Assembly (NCBI RefSeq): GCF_000424305.1
Contig: NZ_AUJQ01000011.1
Coordinates: forward strand, 1 to 61,416
Direction of reading: 5' to 3'
Length of the DNA stretch: 61,416 bases
Source: Pseudobutyrivibrio ruminis AD2017
GTDB lineage: Bacteria > Bacillota > Clostridia > Lachnospirales > Lachnospiraceae
Position numbers and translations under genes: made by a program. Position 1 is the stretch's first letter. Each line of letters opens with the position of its first letter. Of this stretch, positions 25,781-35,656 are shown piece after piece. The notes below the pieces were generated by a model. The model saw nothing but the letters and a program-made list of their open reading frames with translations, had not been told where the DNA came from and did no database searches.

Positions 25781-25809
25781 AGTATAAGATTAGCCACCAT
25801 ATAATGCAA
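25781..25809 (-). promoter_or_regulatory. Promoter of folT-folC
   Basis: On the minus strand TTGCAT (25804-25809) and TATACT (25781-25786) are 17 bases apart. The start would fall just upstream of the riboswitch. Confidence 0.72.
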
Positions 25810-25852
25810 TAGCTAAAAACAATTTTTGCTATAAAATAAATTTATCCCTCTG

Positions 25853-25891
25853 AAAAAGACCTATTTGGCATTTATCACCAAATAGGTCTTT
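25853..25891. terminator. Terminator after the giant surface-protein gene
   Basis: AAAAAGACCTATTTGG and CCAAATAGGTCTTT form a long stem just beyond the stop, with A and T runs on both sides. It closes the sugar locus. Confidence 0.85.
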
Positions 25892-25896
25892 CTATA

Positions 25897-28800
25897 TTAC
25901 TTATTGCCCTTTTTCAATGCTTTTGTAAAAACTACATATCCGCCACTTACAAGAATTAGTGCCAGTGCAATGAGTATTAATATCAGAATTGCATTACTAT
26001 CTTTTTTCTCGCCTGTAGTAGGTGTTTCTTCATCAGATATGATTTCTTCTGATTGCTCATTATTCTTTTCTAATGTGTTCTCAGCTGAATCTTCCAATGT
26101 AGAATCTTCACTATTTTCTAATTTCTCATCTACACTGCTTTCAGCTTCGGACTTTTGCTTAGAGCTATTAGCTGCCTTTACCTTATCAGTTGTTTTAGCA
26201 ACTTTATTGTTTCCAGCAGTAGGTGCCTTAGGACTATCAATTCCTGTGATGTCCTTTGCTGGGCTTACAACTTTGTTTACTACATGACTAACTGCTGCGG
26301 TACCTGTGCTTCCACCTTGCGATGGCTTGAAAGGATTAACTGGATTAATGATAGGCTCCTTTGTTTTGGCTTCTTTTATCTTGCCCTTTGTCAATTCATC
26401 TGTAAGCTTAACATATCCGCAGAAGCCGCCTGCCATGTCAATAAAGCTTACTCCATCCACTGCTGCAAATACAGGATTTGGATTGTAGCTGTAGTTTGAA
26501 TCATATCCAGTATTATTGATATCCTTTACTAATCTAGCTTTCTTGTCTAATGATTTTTCAGTGAAATCATATTCACAAAGCTTTTCTGGAAGCGCCTCAG
26601 CCTTTGCCACTTTAATCTTGATATCATCAGATGATGAAAGTTCTCCATCTGAGACTGTAAGTGTAAGTACATAGTTACCAACTTGATTAAAGCTTACATC
26701 AGTGATTGCCTGATTATCCTTGTCGATAGCTACTGCCGCATTATCTGGCTTGCTCTTTACTGTCCACTTGTATTCTAATGAAGAATTAGGATATCCATCG
26801 TCAATAGCTGATGCTCTTAGTCTTGTAGTTGCAACAGCTCCTAAAAGTAAGTTTGTTCCTGTAGCTTCTTCTAATTCTGTCAGCTTTTCCTCTGGCACTA
26901 CTTCATCTGTTGTAACTTTCAGGTTAGAATCCTCTGCTGTGACAGATTCAACTTCATCTGTGTTTTCCTCTGTTGTTTCAGCATCTTTTTCAGTAGCTTC
27001 TTCGATATCAGAGTCTTTCTCTTCTTTCTTTTCTTCTGACTCCACATCCTTTTCTAGCAATTCTTCCACATCTTCCTTTTCTAGCTCTTCAAGCTCTTCT
27101 TCCACTGGCTCACCACCAAGGACAGCCCATTCAATTACACCAACGCCTGAATTATTTGCTTCCTTTTTATTTAACTGAATTCTCAATCCATCAGTCATAA
27201 CAGGCTTGAAGGATGTAACATTATATTTATCAGCTTCTAGACCATAGCCTGATGCATCCTTTACTTCTTTCCAATCATCACCGTCCTTGTAACTAATGGT
27301 GTAATTCTTAGGGAATTGAATTCCCACTACTTCCTCAGAATCATTATCCTTCCAGAAGTAAATAGCCGATTTGCTAATGCTTATCTTTTTATCCCAGGTG
27401 TATGTAATGGTCTCGTATTCTGATGTGTTACCCCATGAGCCATAAGCACCAGTTGCTGGCTTTTCCATTGATGCAGATGATGACACTCCATCATTAACTG
27501 CACCTAATGTTTCCCAGCTAGAAACATAGCTTGTGGAAACTGAAGCATCTAAAGCCAAATTTATATCCATATCAAGCGCGGCAATGGCATCGTTAAGTCT
27601 GTCGGCCATCTCATCTAATTCTTTTTGAGACACACCCATCTTTGCAACCAATTCCTTAGCCTCTGCCAAAACAGATTTCATATCAGAATATCCTGATTTA
27701 ACAAAGAATGGATCAACCTTTTCAGCTCTTGAAATAGCACTATTTAATCCAGACTTATCAACAGCGCCTTCCTTAAATCCATATACTTTCCACTCAATTA
27801 CGCCACAGGCTAATGTCTTAGGATTAAGAGTCATTCTAAGTGCTGTTGTTTGAATAGGTTTGATAGTTGTAGTGTTGTATTTATCAAGTTCTGTTCCAAG
27901 ACCTTCTACTATATCGCATTCCTTCCACTGTCCGCCTTCAAGATACTCCAGCTTTACAGCTGCAGGTGAGAAGTTTCCTCCATTATCTTTGAAATAGTAT
28001 GCATCCTGGCCGGTAATAATAACCTCATCATCCCAGGTGTACATTACCCATGCTGGTGCGCCCTGAGCGCCTCCTAACCAGTTGTGCCATACTCCATGGG
28101 ATGTATCATTTGAAGCTGATGGGTCATAACCATCATTTAAACCAGCTACACCACCTAAATCCTGTGGAGTGTTTACGATAGCGCTAGGTGTTGCGTAAGC
28201 TGCAAGATTTACCTCTTTTCCATCAACTACAACAACATTAGCTTTGGCCTTAACAGTAGATTTATCTACTGAACCTTCTACAATAAACACGCCCTTAGCA
28301 CCATAAGATTCTGCAGATACTTCATCCCATTTCACTTCCACATTTCTATATACGCCATCTGAATACAGGGCGCTAACTTCTTTCGGAAGTTTAGGTGCTT
28401 CGTTTATCTTAGTTACAACTGCTGCATCCTTTATAGATACAATTTCTCTATCTGCCAAATCTCCAAAAAGCTTTGAAACCTCTTCTTCATTAAATGCTTT
28501 TGAATACATACTAAAGCCTTTAATTTTTCCATTTAAGAAGCTAATAGATTCCTCGTGAGAGCGTCCCAGATAGTTTCTTTGAGCCTCTCCTAAATCTGAA
28601 AATACAAAGCCTGAATCTAATGTAGCAATCTTATCTCCATCAAGGTAAGCAGCAATATTTCCATTATCATTTGTTAATACTAATTTCTTATCATATTCTG
28701 GTGCTATCGCATATACGGTATCCACTGTTTTCAGCTTCTTTGATTTCATGTCAGTAGCAGCGATGCTTAACTGATTATTTCCCTTGAAGCTTACATATAA

Positions 28801-31800
28801 GTAGTTTTCATCTAAATCGCCAAATTCGATAAGTCTTGTTCCATTCTCCTGATTTGCAGAAAGATTGAAGTCAATGACTATTGTAGCCTCATCTATTCCA
28901 TCTACTTCTGGAAGATATGTTTCAATATCATTGCCTGCATCTACAATTGGAGCTGTGTTTTTTGCAGCTGCTCCAATCTTAAATTCAACTTCTGATGTAT
29001 CTTTCTTTCCAAGAGGAACTGACACTGTCACAGTCTGATTCTTAGCTGCCTTAAATGTTCCATGAGCTTTACCATCAACCAGGATTGTGTAGCTGCCATC
29101 TGCAAGTCCTGTTAAATCAATGCTTGTATTATGCGCTGTTTTTTCAAGATTTGTTACAGTAAGCTTTACATCACTGCAATCCTTAGCAATTATCGCATTT
29201 ACGTATCTGTCCCTATCTAGCTCTACATAGCAACCATCATCGATTAGGTTTAATCTGGTGTTCAATCCATCAAGTGGTTTTATAGAATAACTATCTCCAT
29301 TATCAACCACATTACAGCCGTATCCAAATAAACCAAACACTGGATCTGTAGCAACATCTGCAGATAAAATCTGAAGTGCTCCAAAGAGACCCAAATCTGC
29401 TTCACCAGCCATCTGTCTCCAGCCGTTGTGAATCTTTCCACCTCCAGTTCCCTGTCCACCTAGATTTCCCATTTCACTTTGATAAGTCCAGGCAACTGTC
29501 CCTATATTCTCAGGGTCAGCATCTATCTGACCTGAATTGATGCATGTGAGGTTTGCCAGCTTTGCTGCGTAATTAACCCTCTCTGCTTCAGCCGATTCAA
29601 TAGAATTTAATCCATTATTTTCAAGTCGCAAATAATCATCCATGCAATATCCTGCAAGTGCTGCTGTATACTGGAAGTTCCACCAGCTTTCGCCACAGAT
29701 AGTGGTAGGATTAGCGTAGTGATACCACACTGGCTGAAGTCCTCTACATGCCCTTGTTTTCAAATCAATCTTTTGCATCATGCTTAGGGCATTAGCTTCA
29801 TCACTTCCAAGATTTAGCTTAGCAAGAGTATATACAGCTTCCTCACCAGTATTGTCATAAGAATACTCTGAGCCATAAGGATACTTGGTGCTAGAGAAAT
29901 TCTTATACTTTCTTGCCATAATATCTTCAATCTCAGCAGCCTCATCGGTATATCCTTCTGCCTTTAAAGAGGCGATAATGTCAGGTGTAGTAAGCTCTCC
30001 CATTACACCTGTTGACCAGTTATAATACACCCCGTCTGTATAAAGAGCCTTCATTATGTTATATGCTCTAAGTAGATAGGTATCCTTATCTTCAATGTAC
30101 TCTACAATGTCAGGATATTTGCTGGCAATCTTGTACATTGAATAGTAGGTGTTGTAGATGTGAGGATATGCATAGCCTCTGTATGTAGGTGTATCATTTG
30201 GTTCCTTCATTTGGAAATCGTGGATAAGATAATCCTCCTGATGCTCCTGCATAAGTCCATGCCATATTGCTGTATCCAGGTATTCATCAATAGCAGTAAT
30301 TTCCCTTTCTACTGGGATGTAAACATTCTTTTCAGCAATATATTCACCGTGGGTTAATCCCCAATCATCGCCCCAGCCCCAATATCCATTGAAAACACCG
30401 CGCTTTGATTTGGTATCCATCATCCAATCGTCAAATACCTTATCATAAAGCTCGCCTTCAGCATCCCACTGGGTCTTATCTACCATAAACTGTGAATGAG
30501 TATTCAATGCATTGCTGACATCATCCATAATGTAGAATTGCAGCTCAGTTTCCTTTGTTCCATTATCATAGGAAACAACTACATCGTTTTGTCCTAAATC
30601 ATCAAAGGCTATATCGTATATATGATATTGTTCGCCGTCTATAAGTTTTGTGGATTCGTATTTTGCATAAGTACCAGCTTCGCTTTTTTCGCATGGAAGA
30701 TTATTGCTGACACTATTCTTATTGTCCTCAAATAGATTCAACTCATGAGGACATTTGATACTTACCTTCAAATCCTTAGCATCATACTTTGTATGAAGAT
30801 ACATTTTTGCTGGCATGTTTTTAGCAAAGGTCATACCTGGAACTACCACAGCATCTACAAGTCCCTCGTCATACAAGGTAGACTTCATATCATCTTCATT
30901 ATCAACAGGACTAAAATCAAAGGAATATTTCTTTGACTCGCCCTTCTTTAGCTTTAATGATGTGTTATCAAGATAACCACGATTAGTTTTTTTGATAACA
31001 TCTGAATGGATGTAGAAAACATTCAGGCCACTTGCCCATCCATCCTGATCCTGACACCAGGATTTTTCATTGGCGCTTCTTTCCTCCGTACGCCAATGGT
31101 CCTGATATTCAAAACTGGCATCAGTGGCATCATCCGGAGTAAAAAGTACAAACTGGCCTTGTCCACTTGGTCTGGTTGCATAGATATAAGATGAATTTTT
31201 TCCCACAAAGCTGTGGTCTACAACTCTTGTCTCGTAGATTTCATCTCCACCTGACCAATACTCATTAAACGTAATAGGAAGTCCTAAATCCCCTACGGTA
31301 AGGACATCTTCACTTTTATTTTCTATTTCGATGTCCCACTTTATCCTGTCATTAACAAGAGTATAGGTTTCCTTAACCTGATAGCCTTTTATTCCTTTAG
31401 CTTCAGTTGCATTCCCGCCGTATGTAACTATTACCTTGTTATCTTTAAGTTCGATGGTTCTATCCGAGTCAGACTGGCTTGTGTATCCTTCCCTATATTC
31501 ACCATCAGAAAATTTAGTTGCAAGCATCAGCTCACCCATCCATTGGTGGGTGCTGCTAGCCCCCTGAGACGGAGCATTTTCTTCGTTCATCACATAGTTT
31601 GTAGGATATTTATCTCCCACTATATACAGCTTTCTAATCTGGCCGTATTTTCCTATGTTTACAGAGAAATAATCATTGGATAATGTATAGCTTCCATCTG
31701 CTTCCTCTGTCGTCTTTGTTTGACTTGTTGCCTTATCTTCCTTAGCCAACACATCAATTGTCCCCATACTACCTGGCAAAGTTGTAAATGCTGTAATTGT

Positions 31801-31848
31801 AGCCAGTGCAAGCGACAGAACCTTCTTCTTCATTCTCGTGTTTGACAT
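25897..31848 (-). CDS. Giant wall-anchored glycan-active protein (DUF5695-like, carbohydrate-binding modules)
   Basis: A 1983-residue extracellular protein. A signal peptide (about 1-37) is followed by a region of about 900 residues resembling DUF5695, an alpha/alpha-barrel-like module seen in polysaccharide loci. Then come a LamG/concanavalin-like region (about 990-1130), an Ig-like group 4 domain (about 1150-1210), two discoidin-like modules around a helical FIVAR-like linker (about 1220-1540), an acidic Glu/Lys tract, and a PKD/Ig-like domain. Near the C-terminus TPTTGE fits an xPxTG sortase signal with Thr in place of Leu, followed by a membrane helix and KALKKGNK. It follows the GH127 gene, so it probably binds or degrades the same glycan. 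Catalysis is unproven. Confidence 0.75.
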   Translation of the reverse strand: MSNTRMKKKVLSLALATITAFTTLPGSMGTIDVLAKEDKATSQTKTTEEADGSYTLSNDYFSVNIGKYGQIRKLYIVGDKYPTNYVMNEENAPSQGASSTHQWMGELMLATKFSDGEYREGYTSQSDSDRTIELKDNKVIVTYGGNATEAKGIKGYQVKETYTLVNDRIKWDIEIENKSEDVLTVGDLGLPITFNEYWSGGDEIYETRVVDHSFVGKNSSYIYATRPSGQGQFVLFTPDDATDASFEYQDHWRTEERSANEKSWCQDQDGWASGLNVFYIHSDVIKKTNRGYLDNTSLKLKKGESKKYSFDFSPVDNEDDMKSTLYDEGLVDAVVVPGMTFAKNMPAKMYLHTKYDAKDLKVSIKCPHELNLFEDNKNSVSNNLPCEKSEAGTYAKYESTKLIDGEQYHIYDIAFDDLGQNDVVVSYDNGTKETELQFYIMDDVSNALNTHSQFMVDKTQWDAEGELYDKVFDDWMMDTKSKRGVFNGYWGWGDDWGLTHGEYIAEKNVYIPVEREITAIDEYLDTAIWHGLMQEHQEDYLIHDFQMKEPNDTPTYRGYAYPHIYNTYYSMYKIASKYPDIVEYIEDKDTYLLRAYNIMKALYTDGVYYNWSTGVMGELTTPDIIASLKAEGYTDEAAEIEDIMARKYKNFSSTKYPYGSEYSYDNTGEEAVYTLAKLNLGSDEANALSMMQKIDLKTRACRGLQPVWYHYANPTTICGESWWNFQYTAALAGYCMDDYLRLENNGLNSIESAEAERVNYAAKLANLTCINSGQIDADPENIGTVAWTYQSEMGNLGGQGTGGGKIHNGWRQMAGEADLGLFGALQILSADVATDPVFGLFGYGCNVVDNGDSYSIKPLDGLNTRLNLIDDGCYVELDRDRYVNAIIAKDCSDVKLTVTNLEKTAHNTSIDLTGLADGSYTILVDGKAHGTFKAAKNQTVTVSVPLGKKDTSEVEFKIGAAAKNTAPIVDAGNDIETYLPEVDGIDEATIVIDFNLSANQENGTRLIEFGDLDENYLYVSFKGNNQLSIAATDMKSKKLKTVDTVYAIAPEYDKKLVLTNDNGNIAAYLDGDKIATLDSGFVFSDLGEAQRNYLGRSHEESISFLNGKIKGFSMYSKAFNEEEVSKLFGDLADREIVSIKDAAVVTKINEAPKLPKEVSALYSDGVYRNVEVKWDEVSAESYGAKGVFIVEGSVDKSTVKAKANVVVVDGKEVNLAAYATPSAIVNTPQDLGGVAGLNDGYDPSASNDTSHGVWHNWLGGAQGAPAWVMYTWDDEVIITGQDAYYFKDNGGNFSPAAVKLEYLEGGQWKECDIVEGLGTELDKYNTTTIKPIQTTALRMTLNPKTLACGVIEWKVYGFKEGAVDKSGLNSAISRAEKVDPFFVKSGYSDMKSVLAEAKELVAKMGVSQKELDEMADRLNDAIAALDMDINLALDASVSTSYVSSWETLGAVNDGVSSSASMEKPATGAYGSWGNTSEYETITYTWDKKISISKSAIYFWKDNDSEEVVGIQFPKNYTISYKDGDDWKEVKDASGYGLEADKYNVTSFKPVMTDGLRIQLNKKEANNSGVGVIEWAVLGGEPVEEELEELEKEDVEELLEKDVESEEKKEEKDSDIEEATEKDAETTEENTDEVESVTAEDSNLKVTTDEVVPEEKLTELEEATGTNLLLGAVATTRLRASAIDDGYPNSSLEYKWTVKSKPDNAAVAIDKDNQAITDVSFNQVGNYVLTLTVSDGELSSSDDIKIKVAKAEALPEKLCEYDFTEKSLDKKARLVKDINNTGYDSNYSYNPNPVFAAVDGVSFIDMAGGFCGYVKLTDELTKGKIKEAKTKEPIINPVNPFKPSQGGSTGTAAVSHVVNKVVSPAKDITGIDSPKAPTAGNNKVAKTTDKVKAANSSKQKSEAESSVDEKLENSEDSTLEDSAENTLEKNNEQSEEIISDEETPTTGEKKDSNAILILILIALALILVSGGYVVFTKALKKGNK

Positions 31849-31878
31849 TTGTCCCCCTTAATTCTCCTTTCTACTACA

Positions 31879-33831
31879 TTAAAACTTCTCCTTCATCCAA
31901 ACTAACATTTCTTCGTTTTTCTTTCTGTTTCCCCAATAACAATAAGGAACCGCAGTCAGTCTCACCTCCTCAAATTTATTTTCAAGCTCACCATATAATG
32001 TACTAGAATCCCAGCCTTCTTCCTTTAGGCGATAACCATCAAAGCTGATTCTAGTGGTGCCTCCTAAAATGCTATTATCAAACTCTTCCTCAAATTTAGT
32101 TTTTGAAGATACAAAGGTGCATGCCAGGTTTTCCCCATTATCAATTTCCTCTAGACAATACACTAATGGTCCTTTCATGATTGCAAGCTTTCCAACATCT
32201 GCTCTTACCTTTGGATTAGAGCGGATGAATCTTGCTTTCATATCAAATTCAAAATTTATATCCATGCTCGTGCCAGATAAGGTCACATTGATATAACCTT
32301 TGTCCTGTTTCATATCAAGTCCTGCCCCACTAACGCAGATTTTTGGATTCTTTGCATAATAAGGAATTCTAAGTGCAAGGGTTCCTACCATTTGTTCATC
32401 TGACTCTACATGAACTGATACTTTGCCATTCCAAGGTATTTCACTTTTGATATCCAGTCTGACTTTCTTGCCTGAAACTTCAGCCTTTATCTTAGATGAA
32501 ACATACATATTCAAATAAATCTTATCGTCAGATGTGTATGCTATATACTGTCCCAAGGATGCAAGTGTTCTTGCTATGTTAGGTGGGCAGCAGGCCACGC
32601 CAAACCATTTCTGTCTCTCGCTTTTTACATGAAGTCTTGAAGTGTGGTCCATACATGCAGCTGGCCAAACTTCCAAAGGATTTACATAGAAAAAGCCTTT
32701 TCCATCCATAGCAATTCCCGACAATACTGTGTTATATAATGCTCTTTCTACCTCATCAAAATATGTGGCTTCCCCTGTGATTTCACCCATTCTTTTTCCA
32801 AACATAGCCAATCCGATGGATGCGCAACTCTCAGAATAATTACAATCATTCGGCAGATCATAATCGGTTGTAAATCTTTCCAACCAACCTGATGAGCCTA
32901 TGCTGCCTGTTACATACATTCTTCTGTGAACCATATCATCCCAAAGCACCTTGCAGGCATCTAACAGTTCCTTATCATCTGTTTCTACAGCTACATCTGC
33001 CATAGCACTATACAAATAAGCTGCTCTAACAGCATGTCCCTCTGCAGTTTTTTGCTGTCTTACTGGAAGATGGGACTGACTGTAGCTAGGATCATAATTT
33101 ATAAATTCTGGAAAGATTCTCTCAAAATCAGGTTGCTTTTCTTCATTAAGAAAATAATTATCTCCTACACCTCTGATATCAATAAAATGCTTTGCCAAAT
33201 CAAGATACTTTTTAACACCTGTAGTTCTGTATAGCTTTACCAGTCCTACCTCCACCTCTGGATGTCCAGGGTATCCGTGGCATTTGCCCTCTTCCTTACC
33301 AAAAACATCACATAACAAATCCGCCAAGCGGCATACTACGTCTATAATTTTTCTTTTGCCTGTAGCTTCATAATAAGCAACTGCGGCTTCCATAAAATGT
33401 CCTGCAGTGTATAATTCATGGCCTTCACATAGATTCTTCCATTTTTTATCAGGTGCATTGATGATGAAATATGTATCAAGATATCCATCAGGCTGCTGCG
33501 CCTTTTCGATTAAATCTATAGCTTCGTCTGCCATAGCTTCCAGCTTTTCATCACAGCCATAGGCTGCCAGATAAAATCCAACAGCCTCTAACCATTTTGC
33601 AAGGTCCGTATCTTGGAAAACTGCTCCCTCAAATTTTCCATTTGATAAACCTGCCGCTATCTTAAAATTTTCAATGCAATGACTGGTTTCAACATCCTCT
33701 AACCTGTCATTTAAAACATCCCACTGATATGGAATGATTACTTTTCCTACTAAATCTCTGTACTTATTCCAAAACTCATCAGTGATTTTTATGTCACTGA
33801 TTGGAATTGATGAATTTGCATTATATTTCAT
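31879..33831 (-). CDS. GH127 beta-L-arabinofuranosidase-like hydrolase
   Basis: A 650-residue protein of the DUF1680/HypBA1 family, which removes beta-L-arabinofuranose with a zinc-bound cysteine nucleophile. The zinc site is visible as NYSESCASIG (Glu-x-Cys) and GVACCPPNIARTLAS (Cys-Cys). An (alpha/alpha)6-barrel N-terminus starts with ITDEFWNKYRDLVGKVIIPY and a beta-rich C-terminus follows. No signal peptide is present, so it acts in the cytoplasm on imported sugars. It follows the ABC permeases by 9 bases. Some relatives cleave other sugars, so exact specificity is an inference. Confidence 0.9.
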   Translation of the reverse strand: MKYNANSSIPISDIKITDEFWNKYRDLVGKVIIPYQWDVLNDRLEDVETSHCIENFKIAAGLSNGKFEGAVFQDTDLAKWLEAVGFYLAAYGCDEKLEAMADEAIDLIEKAQQPDGYLDTYFIINAPDKKWKNLCEGHELYTAGHFMEAAVAYYEATGKRKIIDVVCRLADLLCDVFGKEEGKCHGYPGHPEVEVGLVKLYRTTGVKKYLDLAKHFIDIRGVGDNYFLNEEKQPDFERIFPEFINYDPSYSQSHLPVRQQKTAEGHAVRAAYLYSAMADVAVETDDKELLDACKVLWDDMVHRRMYVTGSIGSSGWLERFTTDYDLPNDCNYSESCASIGLAMFGKRMGEITGEATYFDEVERALYNTVLSGIAMDGKGFFYVNPLEVWPAACMDHTSRLHVKSERQKWFGVACCPPNIARTLASLGQYIAYTSDDKIYLNMYVSSKIKAEVSGKKVRLDIKSEIPWNGKVSVHVESDEQMVGTLALRIPYYAKNPKICVSGAGLDMKQDKGYINVTLSGTSMDINFEFDMKARFIRSNPKVRADVGKLAIMKGPLVYCLEEIDNGENLACTFVSSKTKFEEEFDNSILGGTTRISFDGYRLKEEGWDSSTLYGELENKFEEVRLTAVPYCYWGNRKKNEEMLVWMKEKF

Positions 33832-33840
33832 TTGTTCCCC

Positions 33841-34674
33841 CTATGCTTTTACTGCTCCGTTTGTAAGTCCACTAACAATATACTTCTGCATAAATATGAA
33901 TATCAATACTATTGGGAAGATTGCCACAAGACCAAATGCCATTGTTGCATTCCAAAGTGTCTGATATTGCTGAACATAATTATAAATGTTTGATGTGATT
34001 GGTCTCATATTTGGATCAGTCATAAATGTGATTCCATAAATCAAATCGCCCCATGCATAAACAAATGAGAACACCGCTGCTACAATCACACCTGGCTTTG
34101 CAATCGGCAACATTATTTTAAAAAATGATGTTACCGGATTGCAGCCATCTATTGCCGCTGCCTCGTCTAGCTCCTTTGGTATAGAAAGGAAATAAGTACG
34201 AAGAATGATGATTGAGAAGGGAATTCCCAAAGTCGCATCTGCAAGGATTGGCGCTAAGTAATTATTTAATAATCCCACTTTTGAAAACATAATGTAAAGT
34301 GGTGTCAAAATAAGTGTAGATGGCAACATTTGCATCATTAAAAAAAACAGTATCAGCAGCTTTTTGGCATTAAATCTAAATCTTGCTAGTCCGTATGCTG
34401 CTGGTATAGATAATACTGTTGATATTACCATTGAAGAAAACGCTATTAAAAAGCTATTCTTAAAGCCCTTCATTGTTGCTGATGATTCAGAAAACTGGCT
34501 TTGGAAAGCTTCTAGTGTAAGTTTTTTAGGCCACATTGGTGTTGGAACCTGGAAGATTTCCACCTGAGTTTTAAGCGCTGTAACAATCATCCAATATAGA
34601 GGAAACATAAGAATAACGAATATCACCACTCCAATGATAAAGCTTATGGTGTTTTCTTTTCTTTCTCTTTTCAT
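33841..34674 (-). CDS. Carbohydrate ABC transporter permease, MalG-like
   Basis: A 277-residue protein with six membrane helices and the CUT1 inner-membrane loop EAAAIDGCNPVTSFFKIMLP (EAA motif) that touches the ATPase. The N-terminus FPLYWMIVTALKTQVEIFQ and the final KYIVSGLTNGAVKA are characteristic. It works with the permease encoded one base upstream and the solute-binding lipoprotein. No ATPase gene lies in the locus, so a shared MsmX-type ATPase is needed. Confidence 0.94.
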   Translation of the reverse strand: MKRERKENTISFIIGVVIFVILMFPLYWMIVTALKTQVEIFQVPTPMWPKKLTLEAFQSQFSESSATMKGFKNSFLIAFSSMVISTVLSIPAAYGLARFRFNAKKLLILFFLMMQMLPSTLILTPLYIMFSKVGLLNNYLAPILADATLGIPFSIIILRTYFLSIPKELDEAAAIDGCNPVTSFFKIMLPIAKPGVIVAAVFSFVYAWGDLIYGITFMTDPNMRPITSNIYNYVQQYQTLWNATMAFGLVAIFPIVLIFIFMQKYIVSGLTNGAVKA

Positions 34675-34675
34675 C

Positions 34676-35590
34676 CTACATTACCTCCTCTTCTGCATTT
34701 ATTAGCTTGATGTAGAACATTCCTACTACAAATAGAATTAAAAATAGAATGTTTGCAGAAGCTGCGCCCTTACTGAATTCAAACTGTTCAAATGACAGCT
34801 TGTAAGCGTATGTTGAAGCCAATTCTGTTGCATTGATTGGTCCACCCTTAGTCATAACCCAAACTAAGTCAAATACTTTAAAGGTATATACGAAGCCAAG
34901 TGTTAAAACAGACATAATTGCTGGTTTAATCACTGGAATTGTTATCTTAAACAAAGTCTGAAGCTTATTGGCCCCATCGATTTTTGCACTTTCATAAATA
35001 TCTGCTGGTACAGTTGTTAGACCTGTAAGCAGTAACATCATATTAAAAGGAATTCCAATCCAAATATTCGCAACTACAATAGCCACCATAGCAGTTGGGC
35101 CATTCAATAGCCAATCAACTGGTGTTTTAATAATATGCAATTGCATTAATAGCTGGTTTGCTATACCACCTGAGCTTGCAAAAATAAACTTAAATAAAAG
35201 ACCTGCTACAGTAACTGGAAGCAACCAGGATATCATTGTTGCACCTCTGAAAAATGCTGATGCTGGGAACTTCTTACTAAATAATAATGCAAGTATAAAT
35301 CCAATAATAAACTGGAAAAAGATTGAAGCTACAGTAAATATTAAAGTATTCAAAATAGCACGGCTCATTACAGAATTAGCGTCTGTAAATAACTCTACAT
35401 AATTTGAAAGACCTATAAATTCCTGTGCCTCTGGTCTTGAAAAATTAAAGACATTAACATTCTTTAAACTAAGAATGATATTTGAAATTGTGGGATATCC
35501 AACAAAGATAAGCATATAGATTACTGCTGGAAGAGAAAACAAAAATCCCATTTTCCCTGGTCCATTCAACTTCTTTTTTCTAGAAATCAT
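34676..35590 (-). CDS. Carbohydrate ABC transporter permease, MalF-like
   Basis: A 304-residue permease with about six helices. The EAA loop appears as ESAKIDGANKLQTLFKITIP. The start MGFLFSLPAVIYMLIFVGYP and the end SFEQFEFSKGAASANILFLI are typical of the CUT1 group. It is separated from the binding-protein gene by 66 bases that contain a strong GC-rich hairpin, and from the second permease by a single base. Confidence 0.94.
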   Translation of the reverse strand: MISRKKKLNGPGKMGFLFSLPAVIYMLIFVGYPTISNIILSLKNVNVFNFSRPEAQEFIGLSNYVELFTDANSVMSRAILNTLIFTVASIFFQFIIGFILALLFSKKFPASAFFRGATMISWLLPVTVAGLLFKFIFASSGGIANQLLMQLHIIKTPVDWLLNGPTAMVAIVVANIWIGIPFNMMLLLTGLTTVPADIYESAKIDGANKLQTLFKITIPVIKPAIMSVLTLGFVYTFKVFDLVWVMTKGGPINATELASTYAYKLSFEQFEFSKGAASANILFLILFVVGMFYIKLINAEEEVM

Positions 35591-35621
35591 AACATCCCTC
35601 CAAAATAACTATTTCTAAAAA

Positions 35622-35645
35622 TGGCGGGGAATTACTTCCCCGCCA
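35622..35645 (-). terminator. Intra-operon hairpin between binding protein and permeases
   Basis: TGGCGGGGAA and TTCCCCGCCA form a 10-bp GC-rich stem just after the binding-protein stop, followed on the minus strand by TTTTTAG. It probably ends part of the transcripts and protects the upstream message, giving more binding protein than permease. Confidence 0.82.
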
Positions 35646-35656
35646 AATGTTAATTC

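Noticed and set aside
26720-27178. A Ser-rich gene on the plus strand
   Set aside because: The frame is open only because it lies opposite the acidic Glu/Lys tract of the giant surface protein; it has no ribosome-binding site or family features.
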